Origin: Hormoscilla sp. GM7CHS1pb
GTDB lineage: Bacteria > Cyanobacteriota > Cyanobacteriia > Cyanobacteriales > Desertifilaceae
Length of the DNA: 64,000 nt
Direction: 5' to 3'
Assembly: GCA_014323675.1 (NCBI GenBank)
Contig: JACONN010000002.1
Coordinates: forward strand, 2,958,001 to 3,022,000
Under the pieces are notes generated by a model. It did not search any database. It was not told where the DNA came from and was given only the letters and a program-made list of their open reading frames with translations. A program made the translations under genes and the position numbers. This document shows positions 55,471 through 64,000 of this stretch, piece by piece (position 1 is the stretch's first letter; every line of letters begins with the position of its first letter).

Positions 55471-55850
55471 GTGCGATTCGTTTAGTGTAAAGGCTTCAGG
55501 ATAAAAGTGACGTGTCACAGGCCATATATCTGTGACCACGAGCAGGATTTCATCAGTCCTGACAACTTGTGGGGTCAACCGACCACCGGTGGAAACGCCG
55601 GGGGAACCGGTGAAACCTAGAGATGATGTAGGTGCAAGTCCTACTCCCCAGGTGCGAGGGTAAAAGCGTCACCCCTACGGTAGCGATGGCATCAATCCGT
55701 AAAGCGGGGTGAAAAGGCATCAATGGCTAGCAGCCTAAGCAGGTCAACGCCAAGCAAGTGGCTATGAGGAACATGAAGCGAAATGATGCAGCGTCGTTAA
55801 CTATACCCAGTGGAATAAGGCTTACACACTGGTAGTGTTAGATGCCTCTG
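55471..55850 (+). ncRNA. Truncated group II intron, 5' part
   Basis: Starts with GTGCGATTCG nine bases after the SDR stop, the same 5' end as the intron at 24738. Structured domain I-like sequence follows (e.g. GGTGCAAGTCCTACTCCCC, AACCGGTGAAACC). After about 55850 it gives way to unrelated DNA. No domain V hairpin of the AGCCG...CGGTTC type is seen before the next gene, so it cannot be a complete ribozyme. Confidence 0.6.
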
Positions 55851-55973
55851 ATATCACGGAAACCGCTGTGGCCAGGATCGGAATCCCCCGGAATCCCCGC
55901 ACGAGTACCTTATGGTTTTCGCGGTCTTTGGATCGGGCGATCGCAGTTATTGACCGCATTAGCTTCTGACCAA

Positions 55974-56240
55974 TTATAATAAGACTAAGTGCTGCATGAG
56001 ATTAAGCCAATGAGTTCTACCAAACAGTCTGTTCCCGGCGACAAATTCATCGCCTGCGCCTCCCACCAGGAGATCTCTGCTACTGGCTTTGAGTAGATCG
56101 CCATCCCGACCAAATAGCCAGTTGCCCCCGCCGCCGTCTGTGGCATCCAAGGTATCATCACCTGCTCCACCGATCGGGGTGTCTTGAGTGCCTGCAAATA
56201 GTCCATCTGGTCCCGGGGTGCCCCTCAATCTTTCCATCAA
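55974..56240 (-). pseudogene. Hemolysin-type (RTX) calcium-binding repeat remnant
   Basis: 88 codons: MMERLRGTPGPDGLFAGTQD, PIGGAGDDTLDATDGGGGNW, LFGRDGD and DLLVGGAGDEFVAG. GGxGxDxLx nonapeptides are the RTX calcium-binding unit. Only three or four imperfect copies remain, with no secretion signal. Either the start of a large RTX protein that has been cut off or a scrap. Confidence 0.6.
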
Positions 56241-56519
56241 ATCTCATCGGAATATTTTTTGTTCATCAGCATCATATAGCCAATTCATGCTATATGCAAT
56301 AGCATCACCTCTTTATACTACCGTCAGTTGCAATAACAGCAGTTTCTGCTCGAATCACCGACTTTAGCTACGGTGGTATTTTCGACCGGGGCCCGGAGCG
56401 ATCGCAGGTATTTTAACCTATCCTAATTGCCTCTAGTAACGCGAGTTCGGAGAGGGAAGTAGGGAGTCGCAGATCGCCGATTTCCCAATGAACCATGAAC
56501 TATAAATTGTCTACGGCTC
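56241..56519. other. Intergenic, nothing recognised
   Basis: About 280 bp of mixed sequence with one HIP1 octamer variant and short inverted motifs. No ORF, tRNA or repeat of the window's families was recognised. Confidence 0.5.
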
Positions 56520-57470
56520 CTACCCGGCTTCTAAATCCCTCAGTTCATCGATTAAATTCATGTACGATCGCTTTAAGGTTGGCACTTTTTTTACAGCGTT
56601 GGCATAATCTGATGCTGTCTGGGTTCCGAAGCGCGAATCGTAGTAAGAAAGTAGATGATATACTAGATCGTAAGAGTGGTAAACATCATTTAAAATGAGT
56701 GCCGACTTCAATAATTGTTCTCCCGTTAACGGGGTGGGATTACGGAGTAAGGACTCGCGAATAAAAATGGCATCTGCCCATAGGGCTTGACTGTAAGTTT
56801 TTAAACCTCTTTTGTCGTATGTCATTGGCGCGATCGGTCGTCCTTGTATATTGAGTAGTTTGTGAAACATAAAATTTTGCTCTCTAAGAAAGCATTGCAA
56901 ATCTCCAAATAGAGGTTGGTTTTGATACAAGGGGATAAATTCTACTTCTACTTCGATGATGAGCGTGGTTTTTAGCGTTTCGATCGCCCCTTTTAAAATA
57001 TCTAACTCTGCACCCTGCATATCCATTTTGATATAATCTGAATGGGCGCAGTTTGGAATATCGTCGAGTCGCCTCGTCTGGACGGGAAGCCGCTTCACCA
57101 CTCCAAATGCCCCCGGTCGTCCGGGTCTAGGTCGCAAACCTGAAAAGAGATCCAGCAACTCGCGATTTGGTTCGTATAGAGAGGAACATTGCGGTAACAC
57201 CGTGAGGTTGAAGGTTGCGTCTTTTCCATCACCAACGGCATAGGGTAAATAGTCAAAATTTTCTGGCTTGTTTGCCAACATTTTTTGAAGTTCGTCTGGG
57301 TTGGGTTCAAACCCGATGACATGAGCCAGATTTAGATCTATTAAAGATTGATAGCTTAGATTGGTATTGTAAACGCCAGCTCCTAAATCGATGATTTTGA
57401 CTTTTGATATGGATAAGTTGGTGGGAACGTCGATTGCTTTGCTGAGACTAATCAAGTTTGAATACTCCAT
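56520..57470 (-). CDS. FkbM-family methyltransferase
   Basis: 316 residues. The SAM-binding start is KIIDLGAGVYNTNLSYQSLI with AHVIGFEPNPDELQKML, and the FkbM hallmark is DYIKMDMQGAELDILKGAIE. It follows with TLIIEVEVEFIPLYQNQPLF. FkbM enzymes O-methylate sugars, polyketides and lipids. The substrate here is unknown, and it is not close enough to the synthase (3.5 kb, other genes between) to claim a link. A C-terminal ~90 residues beyond the fold appear helical. Confidence 0.92.
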   Translation of the reverse strand: MEYSNLISLSKAIDVPTNLSISKVKIIDLGAGVYNTNLSYQSLIDLNLAHVIGFEPNPDELQKMLANKPENFDYLPYAVGDGKDATFNLTVLPQCSSLYEPNRELLDLFSGLRPRPGRPGAFGVVKRLPVQTRRLDDIPNCAHSDYIKMDMQGAELDILKGAIETLKTTLIIEVEVEFIPLYQNQPLFGDLQCFLREQNFMFHKLLNIQGRPIAPMTYDKRGLKTYSQALWADAIFIRESLLRNPTPLTGEQLLKSALILNDVYHSYDLVYHLLSYYDSRFGTQTASDYANAVKKVPTLKRSYMNLIDELRDLEAG

Positions 57471-57585
57471 TTATAGCAGGTACTGGGCAGTAGGGAGCAG
57501 GGAGTAGGGAAGAAACCTTTGCTATCTCTAACTTTGAGGTTTTTCCTGTCCTAATCGGGTGTGGTCATGCATTTGTTGTAGCGGG

Positions 57586-57621
57586 ATCCCCCCCTTGCAA
57601 AAGGGGGGTTTGGGGGGAGCC
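57586..57621. repeat. GGATCCCCCCC palindrome, short form
   Basis: GGGATCCCCCCCTTGCAAAA followed by GGGGGGTTTGGGGGG; a shorter relative of the element at 25762-25836. Confidence 0.8.
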
Positions 57622-57721
57622 GACGACTGGAAGGGTCCTAGAACTATCAACGGGTTTTGACCACACCCATCCTAATCTGCCCCGGTAGTGGGATATATTT
57701 TATCAAATATTTGATAAAATA

Positions 57722-58452
57722 ACTTAAGTTGCGACCTATAAAAATTGAATACAAAAAGCGATGATAAAGAGAATTATTTTCAATTCAAATCCTTTGGATG
57801 TAACGGCATGAATTGACTTGGGAAACAAATTAGTTATCCGACTAAAACATGTTTCAACTTGTTTTCTAGTTACCTGTTGTATATATTCAAAACAAGGAGA
57901 TTCTTTTCTTTTTGAATTCTTTTTTCGCAAAGGTTTTAATTTGATCTTTGCCGACTCTTTTAGTAAATCTTCTAATTGATAATCGTTATAAGCTTTGTCT
58001 CCATAAACTAGAGAATTTGATGGTAAATCGAAGCAAAAAGATTGCAGAACTTTAACGTCATTATAACTACCCGGGGCATGATAAAATTCTATTGGATTTC
58101 CACTTTTGTTTACTAACATATGAACCCTTAATCCATAAAAATAACGTTTTTTACTTGCAATATATCCTCGATATTCTTCTTGCTTATAAATTTTACATCT
58201 ATCAATCCTAATATTGTCACAGACTGGCACAGGGAAACTATCAAGAATATATTCTTGACATTCTTGACCTGGATTGAGCTGTTTAAATGTTTGCGCTCTG
58301 ACTTGGAATAAAAGCATCCAAATTGGTTCGCCTATATTATGTAATCGGAGATTGAATCTACTTTTACTTAACAGATTTTTTAGATAATTGTGTTCCACCA
58401 TAAATTGACAAGAGCGCTCGTAGCGATGCTTGGTTAATTGGTTGCCGTTCAA
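57722..58452 (-). mobile_element. IS982-family element, truncated at one end
   Basis: The transposase frame 57736-58452 (238 residues) shows DSFPVPVCDNIRIDRC (first Asp), SLVYGDKAYNDYQLEDLL (second Asp) and RKQVETCFSRITNLFPKSI (Glu), as in IS982 transposases, which are normally near 290 residues. The N-terminal ~50 residues with the RT.F.RQ segment are missing. The IS end AACTTAAGTTGCGACCTATA is present at 57722, but no matching inverted end is found beyond 58452. The element is therefore a 5'-deleted copy, probably immobile. The end is shared with the MITE at 19813. Confidence 0.82.
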
Positions 58453-58517
58453 TGAACCCGTATAATAATGAATTCACCTTAATCCTTCCTCAAATTATGG
58501 TCGGGAATTTTCGGCCA

Positions 58518-59655
58518 TTATCCGATCATTTCCTGCCAAGTCAACTCCAACCAATTATGCTGTCGATCGGCCAACTCCTCCAAGGTCAAGTAAGTCAAGG
58601 CCATTAATAGCTTAACACCCCGATCGCCCGTTGCCAACTCCTGCTGATGAGTCAGATTAAACCCCTGCAAATTATCCGCCGCATCCTTTACCAACCCCTG
58701 CAAAATCTTAAAAGCACCCTCACTCAGGGGCGGTTCGCCGCGATAATTTTCCAACCTCCCTCCGGGACGATAATCCGGAAAAGATTCTAACCCCACAAAC
58801 CGCAAAAACCAATCCGCCCGATAGCGACCCCCATTGGCCGCGACAATGCCTTGGTAGTCAGCAATCAACTCATCCAGCAAGTTATTCCTCATAGAACCAA
58901 ACAGGCGACGGGTAAAATAATGAGTGCATTCATGTGACAAACGAATGATCAAAGATAATGAGTGCCATGTACTTTCATCCATTCCCATGTCCCCAGCACT
59001 CACTGCACTATAATTACCCCGACTGAGAATTATCAAGCGGTCTTGATAGAGATGTTTCTGGGGAATCAAGCGCTTGAATTCCCCTTGCCAATCTGACTCA
59101 CTCACCGGTTCTGTTTGATTCGCTTCCCAACTAGCGCGATACTGACGAATTCGATCCCAATTATTAAAACCACTCACCATCGTAGCACCCATTGAATCCG
59201 GTATAGGGTGAGGTTCATTCCGCTTAGTTAAAGCTTGCACTAAACTGACAAAATCCTCTCGACATCCAGCAATGATTACCGGAATTTCCCCCGTCGCACT
59301 TTCATGGATAATTAGCTTTAGGGACTCAGGTTCCTTTAAGATTAAACCCGTTGCTAATGCCATTCCCCTTGTGGGTTGACCTTTGCGAGTGGCCCGGCGG
59401 TATTCCTCAGTTTCACCCAGGGGCGATCGGGAATTGCAGTTGGACTAGGCGTTCCCGCAAAGCTGCAAACACCCCCAGTTCGCGACTTTGGGCCAGATAT
59501 TCCCGCCAAGCAGCCACATGGGGTTCTGGTTCCAAGGGAAATGGTGGGCGATCGGCTAATGAGAAAACATTTTCATTGTACGCAAGTAATTCCTCGATTT
59601 CTGCTGGATTAGCACCATAGGATGCGAGGATGTTGGCACGGGTTTCAATTGACAT
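58518..59655 (-). CDS. DUF7005-like protein with HECTH metal-site motif, one-base frameshift
   Basis: An N-terminal ORF (59413-59655, MSIETRANILASYGANPAEI) and a C-terminal ORF (58518-59363) are one gene. Near 59416-59423 (CCC/GGGG runs) one base too many breaks the frame; deleting it links FPIAPGETEEYRRATRKGQP to GMALATGLILKEPESLKLII. The C-terminal part has IIRLSHECTHYFTRRLFGS and NLLDELIADYQGIVAA, an HExxH-like H-E-C-T-H with a downstream D-E, suggesting a zinc-metalloprotease fold. I recall the family as DUF7005; no function is known to me. Confidence 0.7.
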
Positions 59656-59694
59656 AAATTAGGATATCTTATAACTTAACCTCAAAAAATTATG

Positions 59695-60232
59695 TTAAGT
59701 GTTAATGTTAATCACTTTGATTTCTGCTTTATTAAATAATCTTGAATTGGCTGTTATTATCGTCAAATTATCTCCCTTAAAATCGGCATCGTGAGTCACA
59801 AATTTCAGCCCCTTAGCCTTGCACAATTCCGCCAACATCCGATCGTTAAAATCAGCATTTACTCCCGCATAATCTACCACGATCGCCTCCAAGTCCACTG
59901 ATTCAAAACCGCTATCAATTCGCTCAGACTTTCCCACTATCCTCTGAGAGTATTTAGCAATCTGTTCAGCAACAGGTTTGAAATCAGCGCTGTTGCGAAA
60001 AGCCTTAAAGTTTGATTGCTTCGTTACTGCTGGCAAGTTATTGTAAACAAATCGAGCGTATGCGTTAATAAATTCCGACAGTATCAGAACATCGATAAAG
60101 ATGGGAACTTTCGCACTTCTAATTCGCCTAAAAGCCAAGTTATATTTTCTTTTGACTCGCGGATATCGATCGCCTTGGGGACTATAAAGGTATAGCCATA
60201 TTAGCATCAAACAACAGCGCGTCATTCGGCAT
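59695..60232 (-). CDS. PIN-domain protein, frameshifted near its start
   Basis: From the ATG at 60232 the frame reads MPNDALLFDAN (first PIN Asp), then the frame shifts near 60196-60203, where the DNA reads AATATGG but AATATATGG is expected. The rest continues IWLYLYSPQGDRYPRVKRKY, IDVLILSEFINAYARF (Glu), DFNDRMLAELCKAKGLKF and THDADF (Asp). It is thus a complete ~178-residue PIN ribonuclease interrupted by a 2-nt loss in an AT run. The STAS-like gene ends 31 bp upstream, and the two probably form a toxin-antitoxin pair. Confidence 0.75.
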
Positions 60233-60263
60233 TAATTGGTACTCGTCTATGGGGTAAACTTGC

Positions 60264-60653
60264 TTACTCATCTTCATCCCCCAAGAATTCCTGTGTCGCT
60301 TCCCGAAATCGCTGCGGGTCTTCTAAATACCTCTTTTTCCAGTATACTACATCCTCAATAAATTCCCGATCGTCCGCTGCGATCTCGACAAAGCTGAGAG
60401 AAGATTGGATCTGTTCAAAAGGAAACGATTCATACAACTGACCGATCGCATCACTGAGAAATGGCCAGGTCAAATCTTCCGCATCCTTGAAGGAAAGAAT
60501 CACATTTTTACTTGATTTAAAAGCTACTGCAATCCGATCGTAAACTTTTTGAGCATCCTCAGACGCTATACAGAGATTATCTCCAATCACTTCAGTTATA
60601 ACAATCGCGATCGCAGTTTGAGGATGGATCTCAGTTAAAGAATTCATATTCAC
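60264..60653 (-). CDS. STAS-like (DUF4325-type) protein, PIN partner
   Basis: 129 residues: AIAIVITEVIGDNLCIASED, VILSFKDAEDLTWPFLSDAI, GQLYESFPFEQIQSSLSFVE, an alternating beta/alpha pattern as in STAS-like DUF4325 domains. Highly similar to the next gene (60737-61120). In several genomes such small proteins sit before PIN genes, and here it lies 31 bp upstream of one. I infer an antitoxin role, but direct evidence is lacking. Confidence 0.65.
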   Translation of the reverse strand: MNMNSLTEIHPQTAIAIVITEVIGDNLCIASEDAQKVYDRIAVAFKSSKNVILSFKDAEDLTWPFLSDAIGQLYESFPFEQIQSSLSFVEIAADDREFIEDVVYWKKRYLEDPQRFREATQEFLGDEDE

Positions 60654-60736
60654 TCCTGGGTGAGTTTCCCTTAAGATAGTTAATTTTTAATGGTTAATTG
60701 GCAATTACAAATTTTAATTCTGGCATATTTGCGTAG

Positions 60737-61120
60737 TCATAGATAGTCTGGTCCCAGCACTTCCAGCGTAGCATATGTGAATTTCAGTGGGTCTTCTAAA
60801 TACTCCTTTGTATCTGCAACTACATCAGCAATCAGATCGGCATCTTCCGGCTGAATATCGATTATTTTCGCTGCAATTCTATCTTCAGGAAACCAGTGAT
60901 ACAATTGACCGCTCGCCTGACTGAGGAAAGCTGGAGTAATATCTTCACAATTAAGGAAGGAAAGAAACACATTCTTGTTCTTTCTCAAGGCTACTGCAAT
61001 CTGTTCGTACAATTTTCGACCGTCTTCACAGGCGATACATAAGCTGTCTTCAATCACTTCATTTATAACAATCGTGACTGCATTTTCAGTTTGAGTAGGT
61101 GAGTAACTTAAAACATTCAT
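60737..61120 (-). CDS. STAS-like (DUF4325-type) paralogue
   Basis: 127 residues from the ATG at 61120 (MNVLSYSPTQTENAVTIVIN), chosen because the longer frame to 61300 overlaps ribF and has no homologous counterpart in the 60264 gene. It shares DSLCIACEDGRKLYEQIAVA, FLSFLNCEDITPAFLSQASG and QLYHWFPEDR with that gene. This is a tandem duplication like that of the antitoxin genes at 5.9-6.4 kb. No PIN gene of its own follows. Confidence 0.65.
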   Translation of the reverse strand: MNVLSYSPTQTENAVTIVINEVIEDSLCIACEDGRKLYEQIAVALRKNKNVFLSFLNCEDITPAFLSQASGQLYHWFPEDRIAAKIIDIQPEDADLIADVVADTKEYLEDPLKFTYATLEVLGPDYL

Positions 61121-61161
61121 GATTGGGTGAGGGTAATTTTCCCTGATAAATATCCTGCGGG

Positions 61162-62070
61162 TTATTGATATTTTATAGCTGCCTCGCAGTCTGCTAAAAT
61201 CTGAGTCTTGAGATCGTCCAGAGAAGCAAATTTTTGTTCCGGTCGAATATATGCTTCCAGACTCACCGTCAAAGTCTGTCCGTACAAATCCCCGGACCAA
61301 TCTAACAGATGTACCTCTACAGTTTGACGGGTGCCATTTACCGTGGGGCGTTTTCCCAGATTCATCACACCTAGGACCGGACTTGCGATCGCCTCACAGG
61401 AAACCCGTACCCCGTAAACACCTTGTCTGGGCAAAAACTTTTCGGGAGGTAACTGCAGGTTAGCCGTAGGAAACCCGATCGTTCTGCCTAGCTGTTCCCC
61501 TTTCCGAACAACTCCCACCAGACTATAGGGGCGTCCCAAAAGTCTGTTTGCTTGGCTTAGTTCGCCATCCTCTAATGCCTTGCGGATCAGTGAGGAACCG
61601 ATCTTTCCTTCCACACAGGTTTGTAACGGCGCGATCGCCACCCGGACGCCAAAACCCGAGGCGATCGAGACCAAATCACCTGCCGTTCCTCCACGCTGAG
61701 AGCCAAAGCGAAAATCTGCCCCCACCGTCACCAGCTTTGCTTGCAGCTGCTGCACCAGAATTTTGGCCACGAACTCCGAGGCACTCAACTGGGCCAGATC
61801 GCGATCGAAAGGCAACAGTACAACCTGTGCCACCCCGAGGGCCTCTAGCTGCTGCACCTTTTCCGGAGTGGGAGTCAGCAACAGACGGGGTTGGCCCGTA
61901 AAGAACTCTTGGGGATGAGGATTGAAGGTGACCACCGTTGCCCATACCGAGTCTGCCACCTGAAAAATCGGGTTAATTACCTGCCGATGCCCCCTATGGA
62001 CGCCATCAAAATTTCCCAGGGCGATCGCCGTCGGTTTTCTAGCATTATTTAGGGATTTTGCCAAGCACAC
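61162..62070 (-). CDS. ribF: RibF, bifunctional riboflavin kinase/FAD synthetase
   Basis: 302 residues from a GTG start at 62070. The N-terminal nucleotidyltransferase shows ALGNFDGVHRGHRQVI (HxGH-like) and TFNPHPQEFFTGQP. The flavokinase domain begins RPYSLVGVVRKGEQLGRTIG with the FPTANL loop and ends VEVHLLDWSGDLYGQTLTV. Makes FMN, then FAD, from riboflavin. No FMN riboswitch was recognised upstream. The neighbouring MBL gene at 62120 is on the same strand. Confidence 0.96.
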   Translation of the reverse strand: MCLAKSLNNARKPTAIALGNFDGVHRGHRQVINPIFQVADSVWATVVTFNPHPQEFFTGQPRLLLTPTPEKVQQLEALGVAQVVLLPFDRDLAQLSASEFVAKILVQQLQAKLVTVGADFRFGSQRGGTAGDLVSIASGFGVRVAIAPLQTCVEGKIGSSLIRKALEDGELSQANRLLGRPYSLVGVVRKGEQLGRTIGFPTANLQLPPEKFLPRQGVYGVRVSCEAIASPVLGVMNLGKRPTVNGTRQTVEVHLLDWSGDLYGQTLTVSLEAYIRPEQKFASLDDLKTQILADCEAAIKYQ

Positions 62071-62119
62071 ACGCTTACACTATTCTTACACAAACTGGCA
62101 CTTACCACCTAACTAGCAA

Positions 62120-63031
62120 CTATAACGTTTCTTTTGTGGAAATCTTTTCTGTTTCTATGGGTTTTGGATTGGGTGCAGACGGTACCACCAGAGGTATTGA
62201 TAGCCCTTCCCTGGCCATCATACTACCAGGAAACTCTTGAGCCACTTGTTCCCCAACTCGATCTAGAAAATCATCATTATGCAGGGGGTCGTGGTGGAAT
62301 ATCACCAGTTTTTTCACCTTCGCCGCCTTTGCCACCTTCACAGCTTCTTTCCAAGTCGAGTGTCCCCAGCCCACCTTGCTCGATTTTGGCGAGTAGTATT
62401 CCTCATCCGTGTAAGTGGCATCATAGATCAGCACATCCGCATTCCGAGCCAGCCACAATACATTTTCATCCATCCGGTCTGGGAAATGTTCTGTATCCGT
62501 GATATAGGCAGCTGCATGACCTCGCCAGTTTACCCGGTAGCCCACTGCTTCCCCTGGATGGTTCAGCAGAGCATTTTCCACCTCGATCTCTCCGATTTTC
62601 ACCGCTTTCCCTATCTTGAGATTATAGAATTTCAGGTCCGCGCCCATGATCTGCAAGGGCACCGGAAAATTTGGGTGGAGCATTTGGTCGTTCAGCCGTT
62701 GCTCGATCGTCGAGCCATTGGGAGCCACCGAGCCGTGGATATGGAAGCAGTTCCCCGGAATGAAGGCCGGGATAAAGAACGGGAAGCCCTGGATATGGTC
62801 CCAGTGGGAGTGGGTAAAAAACAGATAGGCTTCTACTGGCATTTGCGACAGCAGGGTTTGCCCCAAAACTCGCAGGCCCGTTCCGCCATCGAATATTAAG
62901 CGATCGCCTCCCACGCGCATTTCTAGACAGGAAGTATTTCCGCCATAGCGGACTGTTTCCGAGCCCGGACAGGCGATACTTCCTCGAACGCCCCAAAAAT
63001 GTACTGTGAATTGGTTTTGCGTGTCAGACAT
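62120..63031 (-). CDS. MBL-fold metallo-hydrolase
   Basis: 303 residues. The beta-lactamase-fold metal motif is FFTHSHWDHIQGFPFF (HxHxDH), with later ligands at EALLNHPGE-like LLNHPGEAVGYR, VLIYDATYTDEEYY (Asp) and LVIFHHDPLHND (His). Closest in form to the cAMP-phosphodiesterase-like and RNase Z-like MBL proteins of cyanobacteria. The N-terminus (VHFWGVRGSIACPGSETVRY) is typical of this subgroup. Substrate unknown. Confidence 0.9.
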   Translation of the reverse strand: MSDTQNQFTVHFWGVRGSIACPGSETVRYGGNTSCLEMRVGGDRLIFDGGTGLRVLGQTLLSQMPVEAYLFFTHSHWDHIQGFPFFIPAFIPGNCFHIHGSVAPNGSTIEQRLNDQMLHPNFPVPLQIMGADLKFYNLKIGKAVKIGEIEVENALLNHPGEAVGYRVNWRGHAAAYITDTEHFPDRMDENVLWLARNADVLIYDATYTDEEYYSPKSSKVGWGHSTWKEAVKVAKAAKVKKLVIFHHDPLHNDDFLDRVGEQVAQEFPGSMMAREGLSIPLVVPSAPNPKPIETEKISTKETL

Positions 63032-63231
63032 GGGGGTTTTTTCCCGGATTCCACTAACTCGACCCAGTGAACGAGGCGAACTGCCTATTGTTTTCCTAGC
63101 CTAACCTGAGCTGTTCGCTTTTGGCAATGGTTCTCCACCAAATGCTACTTCATGGGCCTCTCTTTATATTTTTTTAACATCTTAACAGTTCGCGTGTAGC
63201 CGTGGCGAAGCAGCAGCATCGCGCCACCCCC
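63032..63231. other. Intergenic, dispersed-repeat fragments
   Basis: 200 bp between surE and the MBL gene. It includes GTTCGCGTAGCCGTGGCGAAGC (63189-63210), related to the small TACGCGAAAAATCG element found elsewhere, and AT-rich spacer. Confidence 0.4.
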
Positions 63232-64000
63232 TTACCCACCCTTGCTCGTCTCCCCCTGGTTATCACTGGCTATCCCTCCCCTCGTTCCCTGGCTCCCGCC
63301 CGAGCCTGCCTCAAACAATGCTGCCATAAATGCCAAGCACTCGATGTCCCCAAAGCTAGTTAGATTATACTGCAAAGGAGTCACGCTGATGTAATTTGCA
63401 CTAATTGCCTGTACATCTGTTGGGAGTTCCTCTGATTCTATACTATCTGGAAGAGAATCGGACAATAATTCACCTGCTAACCAATAATATGTTTTCCCCC
63501 TAGGGTCCACTCGTTTCTTAAACACCTCATCATAGCGACGTACCCCTTGACGAGTAATTGCCACCCCTGCTATTTCTGAAGACCTAACTGCTGGCACATT
63601 TACATTCAGCAGCATTTTTGATTTTTTACCTTGCTGCTCTAATATCGCTAGCATTCCCGAGGCAAAACTGGCTGCGGGGGCAAAATCGGCCGAGGAGAAA
63701 CTTGTCAGACTCAAGGCGATGCTGTCTATCCCCAAAAGACTGCCCTCCATTGCCGCTGATACCGTACCGGAGTACAATATATCTGTGCCTAAATTTGCTC
63801 CCTGGTTAATTCCTGCGATCACATAATCCGGCGGTTCCGAAATCAATACTTCTAGTCCTAGTTTAACGCTATCACAGGGAGTGCCAGTACAAGCCCAAGC
63901 AACGATTGCGGGGTGAAAAATATCATCTACTCGTTCCGCGCGTATGGGTTTGTTTAGTGTCAGACTGTGACCAGTCCCCGATCTTTCCCGATCGGGGCAA
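63232..64000 (-). CDS. surE: SurE, 5'/3'-nucleotidase, 5' end outside window
   Basis: 256 codons up to the window edge, open at 64000. It reads DRERSGTGHSLTLNKPIRAE, CTGTPCDSVKLGLEVLISEP, DYVIAGINQGANLGTDILYS and GTVSAAMEGSLLGIDSIALS, the SurE nucleotide-binding core. The C-terminus (ISVTPLQYNLTSFGDIECLA) is complete, followed by a glycine-rich extension. The last ~20 residues (GSGGSQGTRGGIASDNQGET) are encoded in a dispersed CTGGCTCCCGCC repeat (about 63280-63302), again a gene running into a repeat. Role: dephosphorylation of nucleoside monophosphates, stress survival. Confidence 0.93.
   Translation of the reverse strand, partial: CPDRERSGTGHSLTLNKPIRAERVDDIFHPAIVAWACTGTPCDSVKLGLEVLISEPPDYVIAGINQGANLGTDILYSGTVSAAMEGSLLGIDSIALSLTSFSSADFAPAASFASGMLAILEQQGKKSKMLLNVNVPAVRSSEIAGVAITRQGVRRYDEVFKKRVDPRGKTYYWLAGELLSDSLPDSIESEELPTDVQAISANYISVTPLQYNLTSFGDIECLAFMAALFEAGSGGSQGTRGGIASDNQGETSKGG

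Noticed and set aside
61121..61300. N-terminal extension of the STAS-like protein to 61300
   Set aside because: The extra residues overlap ribF and are absent from the paralogue at 60264; the ATG at 61120 aligns with the paralogue start.

Overview
The window comes from a cyanobacterium, most likely a filamentous non-model species. The octamer GCGATCGC (HIP1) is scattered through it. It carries cyanobacterial signature genes: the cyanobacterial-type Hfq next to dapF, the long-form ThiE, XisH/XisI, a ComFB-type protein, an ECF sigma factor of the SigG group, a DevBCA exporter, Uma2-family nuclease genes, and CHAT/WD40/NB-ARC proteins. Housekeeping blocks alternate with repeat-rich stretches full of gene remnants.

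Layout: 1-5.4 kb is decayed accessory DNA: a cut-off Uma2 gene, a DUF4347 remnant, a frameshifted trypsin-WD40 gene, 26-bp and 42-bp tandem repeats, COP23 and Calx-beta remnants, and an orphan toxin tip with its probable immunity gene. 5.4-6.5 kb is a duplicated VapBC-like locus whose toxin has an amber codon. 6.5-19.4 kb is mostly housekeeping: thiE-thiS, a beta-helix protein, a nuclease-like gene, dapF, hfq, an M23 peptidase, comFB-like, sigma/anti-sigma and leuS. 19.4-25.7 kb is a degenerate zone: CHAT and two-partner-secretion remnants, a MITE, dispersed and tandem repeats, a WD40 gene broken at a palindromic insert, an ORF-less group II intron, and a second toxin/immunity pair. 25.9-31.5 kb holds a Ser/Thr kinase operon, an NB-ARC protein, and a strong consensus promoter driving a structured leader RNA and a small ORF. 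31.6-39.1 kb is Uma2 paralogues, xisHI, a family-10 glycosidase-like protein and a MoxR ATPase. 39.2-53.1 kb, all on the minus strand, carries pstSCAB, devBCA and one giant iterative polyketide synthase. 53.1-64 kb has an ISKra4-type element with a 9-bp target duplication, an SDR gene, a truncated group II intron, FkbM methyltransferase, an IS982 remnant, a putative metalloprotease, PIN/STAS-like genes, ribF, an MBL hydrolase and surE.

The most interesting system is the synthase. Once a single extra A is removed, two adjacent ORFs become one ~2,111-residue KS-AT-ACP-KR-DH-PPTase protein. This is the domain order of enediyne/polyene PksE enzymes, and it lies directly upstream of a DevBCA-type exporter.

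Caution on sequence quality: leuS, pstA, pstS, devA, the synthase, xisH, the ISKra4 transposase and a DUF7005-like gene are each broken by one-base indels, nearly all in or beside short homopolymers. Since leuS is essential, many of these are probably sequencing or assembly errors, not true pseudogenes. They are annotated here as single genes. All coordinates and translations were read by eye, and family names rest on recognised motifs, not on searches.
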